Source: an uncultured bacterium (GTDB taxonomy: Bacteria; Bacillota; Clostridia; Lachnospirales; Lachnospiraceae). From it: 64,000 nt of DNA. The DNA lies in NCBI GenBank assembly GCA_905214875.1, contig CAJMNR010000001.1, positions 155,514-219,513 of the forward strand, in the 5' to 3' direction. The stretch's first letter is position 1; each line of letters begins with the position of its first letter. Below, piece after piece: positions 17,996 through 26,000 of the stretch. The position numbers and the translations under genes are program-made. The notes beneath the pieces are model-generated. The model did no database searches. It was not told the origin of the DNA and was given only the letters and a program-made list of their open reading frames with translations.

Positions 17996-18024
17996 TTGAT
18001 TATTCGTTCTGTGTATCGTATAAT
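17996..18024 (+). promoter_or_regulatory. Promoter of the 6S RNA
   Basis: TTGATT at 17996-18001 and TATAAT at 18019-18024 are spaced 17 nt. They lie immediately upstream of the 6S-like sequence. Confidence 0.75.
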
Positions 18025-18030
18025 GTTAGT

Positions 18031-18254
18031 CAGATAAAAGATTCCTGGAGTGTTCGATAACTCTTGATATTTTGAACCTACATTTATCGATTGGGACTCC
18101 TATATCTATAAGTTGATGTCAAGCCATCATCATGTAGTGGAAGATTGAGACTTATATGCGGTAACCCACCTAGCTTAGGCTAGGCGTCAAAATTCAAGAA
18201 CCGGCATTTTGGGGCTTAAACGAAGGATAAAAGGCAGCGTGTTTGCTGCCTTTT
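18031..18254 (+). ncRNA. ssrS: 6S RNA (SsrS/BsrA-like)
   Basis: The gene-free transcript starts about 7 nt after a good promoter and ends in a terminator (AAGGCAGC / GCTGCCTT then Ts, 18231-18254). It has the clostridial 6S layout: a 5' strand CCTGGAGTGTTCG that pairs with a 3' strand near CGGCATTTTGGGG (with wobbles and one bulge), a TTGATATTTTGAACC segment on the 5' side of the central bubble, and CCCACCTAGCTTAGGCTAGG on the 3' side. 6S RNA binds sigma-A RNA polymerase as a promoter mimic in stationary phase. The family call comes from recalled consensus and structure, not a covariance search. Confidence 0.75.
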
Positions 18255-18305
18255 ATTTATATAAATATAGAGCTATCACAGGCAGTATATACATACATAA
18301 TAATC

Positions 18306-18400
18306 GAATCGGCAAACTCAATGAAAGTTGAGGACGCAAAGCTATATGGCCTGAGGATGGCAGCTAGCTACCGAACCGAAAGAGTTTTGTATAAGAGAAC
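18306..18400 (+). promoter_or_regulatory. c-di-GMP-I riboswitch (GEMM)
   Basis: The conserved core is present in order: GGCAAACTCAATGAAAGTTG (P2 stem closed by a GAAA tetraloop), then GAGGACGCAAAGC, then TATATGGCCTGAGG (tetraloop-receptor-like) and ATGGCAGCTAGCTACCG. The aptamer is closed by TCGG / CCGA. It senses cyclic di-GMP. Downstream, TTGTATAA can pair with TTATACAA (about 18385-18416), and a terminator hairpin lies at 18441-18467, so the expression platform looks like transcription termination. No credible ORF follows for about 500 bp, until nadE. Confidence 0.92.
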
Positions 18401-18440
18401 TGTAGTTATTATACAAAGAGAAATGCAATTGCGTATCAAG

Positions 18441-18467
18441 GAGTTTGCTTAGGCAGACTCTTTTTTT
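18441..18467 (+). terminator. Terminator of the c-di-GMP riboswitch expression platform
   Basis: An 8-bp stem GAGTTTGC / GCAGACTC with a TTAG loop is followed directly by seven Ts. The repeat element starts at the next base. Confidence 0.9.
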
Positions 18468-18653
18468 CATTGTTAGGAAATTTCTCTGTCGAGCTCTTTC
18501 CTAACAATGAAAAATGTCCCAAAAAGCGGGACATGTGATGCGCACTCACCTGAAAGGAAGATGTCGCTATAGCGACCAGGTTCAGCGCGGGCAAAGTGTG
18601 TGTTCCTTGACAAACACAAAAGACGCGAGAGTGTGTGGAACACACACTTTGTT
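18468..18653. repeat. Structured repeat element, unit 1 (full length, 186 bp)
   Basis: Four consecutive hairpins make up the unit. H1 is CATTGTTAGGAAA / TTTCCTAACAATG (18468-18480 / 18497-18509). H2 is ATGTCCC / GGGACAT (18514-18534). H3 is nested: GCGC, ACCTG and the palindrome GTCGCTATAGCGAC (18563-18576), closed by CAGGT and GCGC. H4 is a perfect 15-bp inverted repeat CAAAGTGTGTGTTCC (18592-18606) / GGAACACACACTTTG (18637-18651). Unit 2 follows directly. No coding potential was recognised. Related copies lie at 22.2, 40.3 and 43.8 kb. Confidence 0.9.
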
Positions 18654-18840
18654 CATTGTTAGGAAATTTCTCTGTCGAGCTCTTTCCTAACAATTAAAAA
18701 TGCCCCAAAAAGCGGGGCGTGTGATGCGCACTCACCTGAAAGGAAGATGTCGCTATAGCGACCAGGTTCGGCGCGGGCAAAGTGTGTGTTCCTTGACAAA
18801 TGCAAAAGACGCGAGAGTGTGTGGAACACACACTTTGTTT
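18654..18840. repeat. Structured repeat element, unit 2 (tandem copy)
   Basis: A near-identical direct copy of unit 1. In H2 the stem reads ATGCCCC / GGGGCGT: one pair changed T-A to C-G on both sides and another changed T-A to T-G, so pairing is kept. H1, H3 and H4 are conserved. Confidence 0.9.
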
Positions 18841-18862
18841 TATATAGGAAATTCCCTGCGAG
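18841..18862. repeat. Degenerate start of a third repeat unit
   Basis: The segment TATATAGGAAATTCCCTGCG directly follows unit 2 at the place where another H1 would start (compare TTAGGAAATTTCTCTGTCGAG). It is nearly identical to 43891-43912. Confidence 0.6.
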
Positions 18863-18908
18863 ATAGGACGAAATAGGAGATTTACTGGAAGTTTGAGGTA
18901 TAAACTAC

Positions 18909-18937
18909 TTGTTATTTATTCAGACTATATTTATAAT
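18909..18937 (+). promoter_or_regulatory. Promoter of nadE
   Basis: TTGTTA at 18909-18914 and TATAAT at 18932-18937 are spaced 17 nt. It lies downstream of the repeats and riboswitch, so nadE need not depend on the riboswitch transcript. Confidence 0.65.
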
Positions 18938-18996
18938 TAGAGTAATTTTAGTAAAGAACTCAAGAAAAGATGTTACACCATTCGGAGGTAAATAAA

Positions 18997-20928
18997 TTGA
19001 AATACGATTTTTTGAAAGTTGCAGCGGCGACACCTGTTGTTAAAGTTGCAGATTGTGAATATAATGCGAATCAGATTATTACATTAATTAACGAATGCGA
19101 GGAAAATGGAGCGAAACTTGCAGTGTTTCCTGAGCTTTGCATTACTGGATATACATGTGGCGATTTATTTTTGCACAAGTCTTTATTAGATGGAGCAGTC
19201 CGTGAATTGCAACGAATTACAGAGGTAACAAAAGGAAAAGATGTCGTAGTCGTTGTAGGACTTCCTATGATGAAGAAACAGAAGTTATTTAATGTTGCTG
19301 CAATTATTCAGAATGGAGAAATACTAGGAATCGTACCAAAGAAGAATATACCGAACTATTCTGAATTCTATGAAGCAAGATATTTTAGCGAAGGAAATGA
19401 AGCCATTGAATACGTGACTATTGGAAACAAGGAAGTACCATTTGGTATGAAGCTTATATTCGAATGTAGTAATTTCCCTCTATTTACATTGGCAGCAGAA
19501 ATCTGTGAGGATGTCTGGGTGGCAATTCCACCATCTTCTTACCATGCATTAGCCGGAGCACTTATTATTGCTAACTGTTCTGCCAGTGATGAGACAACAG
19601 GAAAAGATACGTATCGTAAGGCGCTTGTAGAAAATCAGTCTGCTCGTTTAGTAGCAGGATATATTTATACAAGTGCAGGTTCCGGGGAATCTACGACAGA
19701 TGTTGTATATAGCGGTCATAATATGCTTTGTGAAAATGGTACGACCCTTGCAACATCAAAGCGATTCTTAAATGAAAACCATGTCACATATACAGAGTTC
19801 GATCTTGGAAAACTTGAAGCAGAGCGAAGAAGAATGATGACTTATCATACGAAAGCTGCAGATGGTTATGAATACATTTCATTTACTTTGCCAAATCAGA
19901 AAGACGAGTTAGAAGAATGCAAGCTTACTCGTTTCATCGATAAGGCGCCATTTGTTCCAAGTAATAAGGAACAGAGAGAAAAACGTTGTAATGAAATCTT
20001 AAATATTCAAGCAAATGGACTACGTAAACGCCTTGTTCATACAAACTGCAAGACTGCAGTAATCGGAATCTCCGGAGGACTTGACTCTACGCTCGCTTTA
20101 TTAGTTACTGTTCGTGCTTTCGATATGCTTGGCCTTGATAAGAAGAATATTATTGCAGTTACAATGCCTTGCTTTGGTACGACAGACCGTACGTATAACA
20201 ATGCAGTAAACTTGACGAAGAAGCTTGGAGCAACGTTAAAGGAAATTCGAATTAATGAAGCGGTTACGATTCATTTACGTGATATCGAGCATGATATCAA
20301 TGTGCATGATGTAACGTATGAAAATGCACAGGCACGTGAACGTACACAAATCCTTATGAATGTTGCCAATAAGGCTGGTGGTATGGTAATTGGTACTGGA
20401 GATATGTCTGAACTTGCATTAGGTTGGGCAACTTATAATGGAGATCATATGTCAATGTACGGCGTAAATTGTTCCGTACCAAAGACTTTGGTTCGTTATT
20501 TAGTGGAATACTATGCAATGACATTTACGGATCATGAACTACGTGATATCTTGCTAGATATTCTTGCAACACCGGTAAGTCCGGAATTGTTACCACCGAA
20601 AGATGGCGTGATTTCACAAAAAACAGAGGACATCGTAGGCCCTTACGAGCTACATGATTTCTTCTTATACAACTTAATGAGATTTGGATATCCTCCAAAG
20701 AAAATCCTTCATATGGCGGAGTACGCGTTTGGGGAAGAATATGACCATGACACAATCTTAAAATGGTTAAAGACATTTTATCGTCGATTCTTTTCACAAC
20801 AATTTAAACGTTCTTGTCTTCCAGACGGACCTAAGGTTGGTTCCGTTGCATTATCGCCACGTGGAGATTTACGTATGCCAAGTGATGCAGTTGCAACACT
20901 TTGGATGGAAGAGTTGGAAGAAAAATAA
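18997..20928 (+). CDS. nadE: Glutamine-dependent NAD(+) synthase
   Basis: A 643-residue two-domain enzyme making NAD from nicotinic acid adenine dinucleotide, ATP and glutamine. The N-terminal nitrilase-type glutaminase has catalytic Glu in VFPELCITGYTCGDLF, Lys in PKKNIPNYSEF and Cys in AEICEDVWVAIPP. The C-terminal NAD synthetase has the PP-loop ISGGLDSTLAL, GTGDMSELALGWATYNGDHM, and a C-terminal LSPRGDLRMPSDA. I chose the TTG at 18997 with GGAGG 8 nt upstream and the family-typical start; an upstream ATG at 18970 overlaps that ribosome binding site. DegV follows 19 bp after the stop. Confidence 0.95.
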   Translation: MKYDFLKVAAATPVVKVADCEYNANQIITLINECEENGAKLAVFPELCITGYTCGDLFLHKSLLDGAVRELQRITEVTKGKDVVVVVGLPMMKKQKLFNVAAIIQNGEILGIVPKKNIPNYSEFYEARYFSEGNEAIEYVTIGNKEVPFGMKLIFECSNFPLFTLAAEICEDVWVAIPPSSYHALAGALIIANCSASDETTGKDTYRKALVENQSARLVAGYIYTSAGSGESTTDVVYSGHNMLCENGTTLATSKRFLNENHVTYTEFDLGKLEAERRRMMTYHTKAADGYEYISFTLPNQKDELEECKLTRFIDKAPFVPSNKEQREKRCNEILNIQANGLRKRLVHTNCKTAVIGISGGLDSTLALLVTVRAFDMLGLDKKNIIAVTMPCFGTTDRTYNNAVNLTKKLGATLKEIRINEAVTIHLRDIEHDINVHDVTYENAQARERTQILMNVANKAGGMVIGTGDMSELALGWATYNGDHMSMYGVNCSVPKTLVRYLVEYYAMTFTDHELRDILLDILATPVSPELLPPKDGVISQKTEDIVGPYELHDFFLYNLMRFGYPPKKILHMAEYAFGEEYDHDTILKWLKTFYRRFFSQQFKRSCLPDGPKVGSVALSPRGDLRMPSDAVATLWMEELEEK

Positions 20929-20947
20929 TAGGTAAAGGAATGAGGAT

Positions 20948-21829
20948 ATGGCATTAAGAATCATTACAGATTCAGCATCGGATCTGCCCAAAGATATTGC
21001 AGAGAAATACGGAATTCAGGTAATACCAACCCCAGTAGTTATTGACGGAAAAGATTATTTTGATGGTGATACAATCATGCCATCTCATTTTTATAAATTA
21101 TTACGAGAAGGAACTCATGACATAAAGACCTACCATATTAACTCCTTTATGTTCCATGAGGCATTTGAACCTTATGCAAAACGAAAGGATACGTTAGTGT
21201 ATATTTGCTTTTCCACTGGAATTGCGGGTACATTTAATGCTGCAAATATCGCAAAGGAAGAGCTGCTTGAGGAATATGAAGACTTTGATCTTACCATAAT
21301 TGATGGACGTTGTGCATCCATCGGATTTGGCTTATTAGTGTATTATGCAGCACGTATGCTTAAAAATGGAGTGGATAAGGAGACGCTAGTCGAAGCAATC
21401 GAATGGCATCGTGATCATATGAAGCATGTGTTTACGGTCGAGACATTGGAGTATTTATATAAAGGTGGCAGACTTAGCCGTACAAGCGCTCTTGCAGGGG
21501 GATTGTTAGATATCAAGCCGATTATTCGTGTCAATGAGGCTGGCGCCCTGGAGGCCTTTGAGAAGGTGAGAGGTCGCCATAAATCACTAAAACGTTTAGT
21601 GGATCTTGTAGGCGAACAAGGAGATTGTCTAAACGGACAGGTAATCGGTATCGTACATGGAGATTGTCATGATACCTTGCTTGAAGTAAAACGTATGCTT
21701 GCTGAAAAATATGGATGCAAGCAGTTTATAGAAAATTATGTGGGCTGTGCAATTGGTGCACATACTGGCCCCGGAATAATAGGAATTACATTTTTGAATG
21801 AGGAAAGTCCTTATAAAAAGTTTATGTAA
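20948..21829 (+). CDS. DegV family fatty-acid-binding protein
   Basis: A 293-residue DegV/FakB-type protein. It opens with IITDSASDLPKDIAEKYGI, contains CFSTGIAGTFNAANIA (lipid carboxylate-binding Ser/Thr region) and GGRLSRTSALAGGLLDIKPI, and ends with GPGIIGITF. DegV/FakB proteins present bound fatty acids to the FakA kinase to form acyl phosphate. No fakA partner lies nearby, and many clostridia encode several DegV paralogues. It is probably co-transcribed with nadE (19-bp gap) and the small acidic gene downstream. Confidence 0.92.
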   Translation: MALRIITDSASDLPKDIAEKYGIQVIPTPVVIDGKDYFDGDTIMPSHFYKLLREGTHDIKTYHINSFMFHEAFEPYAKRKDTLVYICFSTGIAGTFNAANIAKEELLEEYEDFDLTIIDGRCASIGFGLLVYYAARMLKNGVDKETLVEAIEWHRDHMKHVFTVETLEYLYKGGRLSRTSALAGGLLDIKPIIRVNEAGALEAFEKVRGRHKSLKRLVDLVGEQGDCLNGQVIGIVHGDCHDTLLEVKRMLAEKYGCKQFIENYVGCAIGAHTGPGIIGITFLNEESPYKKFM

Positions 21830-21862
21830 TAGAGAAAGAGATACACAGGAAGGAACTAGAAG

Positions 21863-22156
21863 ATGTTAGATTATGATTTAGAAGATTATTTAGAGGAAGT
21901 AAAATTCCAAATGACATTATGGGATTACTTAGAAGAAGATATGATTCTTGAGTGGGAAGAAAAGGCGAGAGAATGGATGGATAACTTCCATGATCCAAAA
22001 TGCAAAAGGGTAATCAAAAAAGGTGATGACATCACAATCCGTGTAAAGGATGAGCAGATTTTTGAAGACTTGGCAAGATTGTATTATCGTGCAAAAAAAG
22101 ATGGCACAGAGGATGCATATTGGAAGAAGTTTAGCTTGCTTGATATAAAGAAATAG
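21863..22156 (+). CDS. Small acidic protein of unknown function
   Basis: A 97-residue protein not recognised as a known family. It is acidic at the N-terminus (MLDYDLEDYLEEVKFQM) and mostly helical, with no signal peptide or membrane segment. The middle IKKGDDITIRVKDEQIFEDL could form two strands and a helix. AAGGAAC precedes the ATG, and the gene lies 33 bp downstream of the DegV gene with a strong terminator after it, which supports it as the last gene of a nadE-degV unit. Confidence 0.75.
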   Translation: MLDYDLEDYLEEVKFQMTLWDYLEEDMILEWEEKAREWMDNFHDPKCKRVIKKGDDITIRVKDEQIFEDLARLYYRAKKDGTEDAYWKKFSLLDIKK

Positions 22157-22164
22157 TAATTGAA

Positions 22165-22202
22165 AAAAATGGCTAGCCCAAAAGCATGGGTTAGCCATTT
22201 TT
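22165..22202 (+). terminator. Terminator after the nadE-degV unit
   Basis: A 16-bp stem AAAAATGGCTAGCCCA / TGGGTTAGCCATTTTT (one G-T pair) ends in a T-tract. A diverged repeat element starts at the next base. Confidence 0.9.
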
Positions 22203-22382
22203 CAGTTGATAGAAAAGTTCTCGACGAGACCTTTTCTATCAACTAAAACGCTTCGCTAGGGATGCACGAAAAATGCCACAGGAAGATGTCAGCTAGCGTT
22301 GACGGCATTTGGCGCGGCAAAGTGTTTTCTCCTTGCAGGTTTTCTAAATCGCAAAGCATGAGTGCCGAGGACACTTTGATCA
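22203..22382. repeat. Diverged copy of the structured repeat element
   Basis: It has the same order of hairpins as the 18.5-kb units with changed sequence. H1 is AGTTGATAGAAAAG / CTTTTCTATCAACT (22204-22217 / 22231-22244), a perfect 14-bp stem with compensatory changes. H2/H3 is AAATGCC ... GGCATTT enclosing GTCAGCTAGCGTTGAC. H4 is CAAAGTGT ... ACACTTTG. Shared unpaired motifs are GGAAGATGTC, GGCGCGG and CAAAGTGT.TT.TCCTTG. Confidence 0.75.
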
Positions 22383-22401
22383 TATTTAGAATGTTTCTTT
22401 G

Positions 22402-22827
22402 TTATTTGGCCTTTTCCAAGGTACTCTTAATGGTATCAAGAATCTTGATAGAGGTGTATTTACTTGTGTCTGAGATTAGTATTTCGTCTACCGGAACATC
22501 TAAGGCTAACTGAGCTTGAATTTCTTCCAACGCAGGTTCAACGAGTGGATACATCGTAGTAACTTCTGAGTCAAGGTTTACAAATTTGACAGAATTAATA
22601 TGATTCTCATCAACAACAATTTCTAAATTCAAGGTAGCGTCACTTAATTTCATTTGGGAGGTGTAAACGCCAGGCTTGTAAGTAGGAGTATCATTGTCAG
22701 AAGAATCAGAATTCTTTGGAAGAAACATAAATACAAGGAGAAGTATAAGGAGTATACCGAGCCCTACAAAGATCGCCGTGTAGATGATTTCTTTTAGGTG
22801 TAAGACAACAATTTTTGTTTTTGACAT
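22402..22827 (-). CDS. FMN_bind-like membrane-anchored protein
   Basis: A 141-residue protein with one N-terminal transmembrane helix (about 15-36) and an extracytoplasmic domain. Its pattern YKPGVYTSQMKLSDATLNLE, then VVDENHINSVKFVN, then ISDTSKYTSIKILDTIKSTL resembles the FMN-binding domain of RnfG/NqrC-like proteins. The usual SGAT.S flavinylation motif is not present; the corresponding place reads SDTSKYTS. It may therefore be a structural homologue without covalent flavin. GGAGG precedes the ATG. It is divergent from addB with a 200-bp gap. Function is uncertain. Confidence 0.6.
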   Translation of the reverse strand: MSKTKIVVLHLKEIIYTAIFVGLGILLILLLVFMFLPKNSDSSDNDTPTYKPGVYTSQMKLSDATLNLEIVVDENHINSVKFVNLDSEVTTMYPLVEPALEEIQAQLALDVPVDEILISDTSKYTSIKILDTIKSTLEKAK

Positions 22828-23027
22828 CTTTCATCCTCCAATAAACTTGATTCATTGATTATGTACTATCAAATGAAACATTCAACATTTACTCTTTATA
22901 AACATATTAAAAGCCAATCCGATTTATGAGTACTTTAGTACAAATTTATAGGAAGTGTATACAAGTTTCGAGAAAAATCCCTTATAATAAAACGTATGGG
23001 AATGAACCAAAAAAAGGAGGAGAACAA

Positions 23028-26000
23028 ATGTCTTTACAATTAGTACTAGGAAGCAGTGGTACCGGGAAGAGCCATGAAGCATATGAAGGTATCATAAAAG
23101 ATTCCATGATGCATCCGGAAAAGAACTATATCATAATCGTACCAGAGCAGTTTACCATGCAGACACAAAAGGATTTAGTGACAATGCATCCGGACCACGG
23201 AATTCTTAATATCGATATTCTTAGCTTTTTGCGTCTCGCATATCGTGTGTTTGAAGAGACCGATACGAAGAATCGTCTGGTGCTTGAAGATACCGGAAAA
23301 AGCATGATTCTTCGTAAAGTAATCGCTGCAAAACGAGATGAATTGATCCTCTTTCAAAATAATGTGAGAAAAACAGGATTTATTAGTGAATTAAAGTCTT
23401 TCTTATCAGAGCTATATCAGTATAGCATTGGTCCGGAAGAACTTGGGATGATGACCGAAAAGGTGAAAAATCGTCCAATGTTAGCTGGAAAGTTAACGGA
23501 TATGAAGATAATCTATGAAGGATTCAAAGAATTCTTAAGTGATAAATATATTACCGCAGAAGAAATATTAGAAGTATTATGTGATGTAATCGGGGAATCC
23601 AAAATCATTAAGAATAGCATTATCTGTTTTGACGGATTTACAGGATTTACACCAATTCAGTATAAATTAGTGCAGCAGTTAATGGGATTATGCGAAAAGG
23701 TAATCGTTACCGTAACCATTGATGAGCGCGAAAAGCTAGGAAAAAGTACAGAATTCGAATTATTTGCAATGTCCAAGCAGTATATCAATAAGTTGTGTAG
23801 TCTGGCAGAAGAGGCAAATGTAAGAATCGAACGACACCAGTATGTGGGAGATAAGAATCACCCATATCGTTTTAAAGATTCCGACGAGCTTAGAGCGTTG
23901 GAACATAACCTATTTCGATATCCGTACAGCAAGTACACCGAAGAAAATGAAGACATTAAGATGCTTCTTGCCAAAGATGCAGATGAAGAAGTGGATTACA
24001 CAGTTAAGGAAATTATGCGTCTGACACAGGAATGCGGATACCGCTATAAAGATATTGCAGTCGTAACAGGTGACCTTGCAACGTATGGCACGAAGCTTTA
24101 TAAGGCATATGACAAGATGGGTATCCCATGCTTCCTTGATTTAAAGAAAGAAGTGTTAGGCAATCCATTGGTTAAGCTGTTACGTTCCTTATTAGAGCTG
24201 ATGAGTAGGGACTTCATGTATGAAAGCATGTTCCGATATCTAAGAAATGATTTCGTGGATATGGACCGGGAAGATGTGGATAAGCTTGAAAATTATGTAT
24301 TGGCAGTGGGGATAAGAGGTTATTCTGGATGGAATAGAGAATGGACAAGGACTTACCGTACAAAAGGTGAGGTGGATCTTGAATTCTTAAATGAACTCCG
24401 TGTGAAAATAGTAGATACCCTAACCCCTCTTCGTGATCTGCTTATGGCAAAGGATAATACCGTAACTGCCATTACCACTGCATTATATGAGTTCTTATGT
24501 GCTCATAAGATTGAAGAAAAGGTTGAACAGTATCGAGAAGCATTTGAAGAGGCTGGAGAACCTCTTTTAGCAAAAGAATATAAACAGATTTATGGAATCC
24601 TTATGGAGCTCTTTGATAAGATGGTAGAACTGCTCGGAGACGAGGTCATCACCTGTAAAGAGTATAAGGAATTGCTTGAAAGTGGTTTAGAGGAAGCAAA
24701 AGTAGGTCTTATTCCACCGGGAATCGATCAGATTGTAATCGGTGATATCGAACGTACTCGTTTAAAAGATATCAAGGCATTATTTTTCTTAGGCGTAAAT
24801 GATGGCATTATTCCAAAGAGTGTGACTGCAGGAGGAATCATTTCCGATATGGAACGTGAAATCCTAGTGGAACATGACCTTGAGATGGCACCGACAAGAC
24901 GTCAGAACGGCTACACGGAGCAGTTTTATCTGTATTTGAACCTTACAAAGCCAACCAACAAGCTTTATGTCTTATACAGCAAAGTTGGCACCAATGGAAA
25001 GGCAATCCGTGCATCTTACTTGATTTCAAAGCTAAAGGCAGTATTTCCAAATCTTAAGACGGAAGACCTTTCATTAACACAATATGACGAAAGCATCAAG
25101 ACAATCTTAGGTGCAGATAAAGGCTTAGACTATATGATTCACGGATTACGTGAGTATAAGGAGGCCATGCCTGCGTTATGGAAAGAAGTATTTGCATGGT
25201 ATAAGAGCAAGGAAGAGTATGCAGACCTTGTAGAACTTTTAATAGAGGGAAGTTGCTATGAGAAACAGGAATTATCGTTAAGCCGTGCCGTAGCCAAAGC
25301 GCTATATGGCGAGAATCTTTCAAATAGCGTTACAAGATTAGAAAAGTATGCGGCGTGCGCCTATGCTCATTTCTTAATGTATGGACTTCAGTTAGAGCGA
25401 AGACAGGAATATGAGATTAACGTACCGGATATCGGAACAATCTTTCATAATACGATGGAGCTGTTTGCGCATAAGTTACATGCAAGCAAGTACAGCTGGA
25501 GCGATGTGCCGGAAGAAGTGCGTGAGGAATTAGTCCATAAATGTGTGGAAGAGGCAGCAGTAAACTTTAATAATACGGTACTACTTAGTTCCAAGCGAAA
25601 TGAATATATGATTAAGCGTGTGGAGCGAATCACGAACCGTACCGTATGGGCACTTTGCGAACATGTAAAGAGCGGTGATTTTGAACCAAAAGGATTTGAG
25701 TTACAGTTCTCAAGACTCGATCAGATTCAAAGTATCAACGTGCCATTAAAAGATGGTTCTAGTATGTATTTACAAGGCCGTATTGACCGTGTGGATACAA
25801 AAGAAGATGACAAGCAAGTATATCTTCGTATTGTAGATTACAAGACAGGAACGACGTCTATAGATATGGCAAAATTATATCATGGCTTACAGTTACAGCT
25901 TGTCGTGTATCTAAATGCAGCGATGGAATTAGAACAAAAGCAGGAACCAGAGAAGATTATCATTCCAGCCGGCATCTTCTACTACAACATTGATGATCCC

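Noticed and set aside
18243..18452. 69-codon frame on the plus strand
   Set aside because: It runs through the c-di-GMP riboswitch and its terminator, has no ribosome binding site, and is explained by the RNA element.
18436..18693. 85-codon minus-strand frame over the tandem repeats
   Set aside because: The peptide simply reads the repeat units twice, with no homology, start signal or codon bias.
18468..18840. CRISPR array
   Set aside because: There are only two long near-identical units and no short repeats with unique spacers; no cas genes are nearby.
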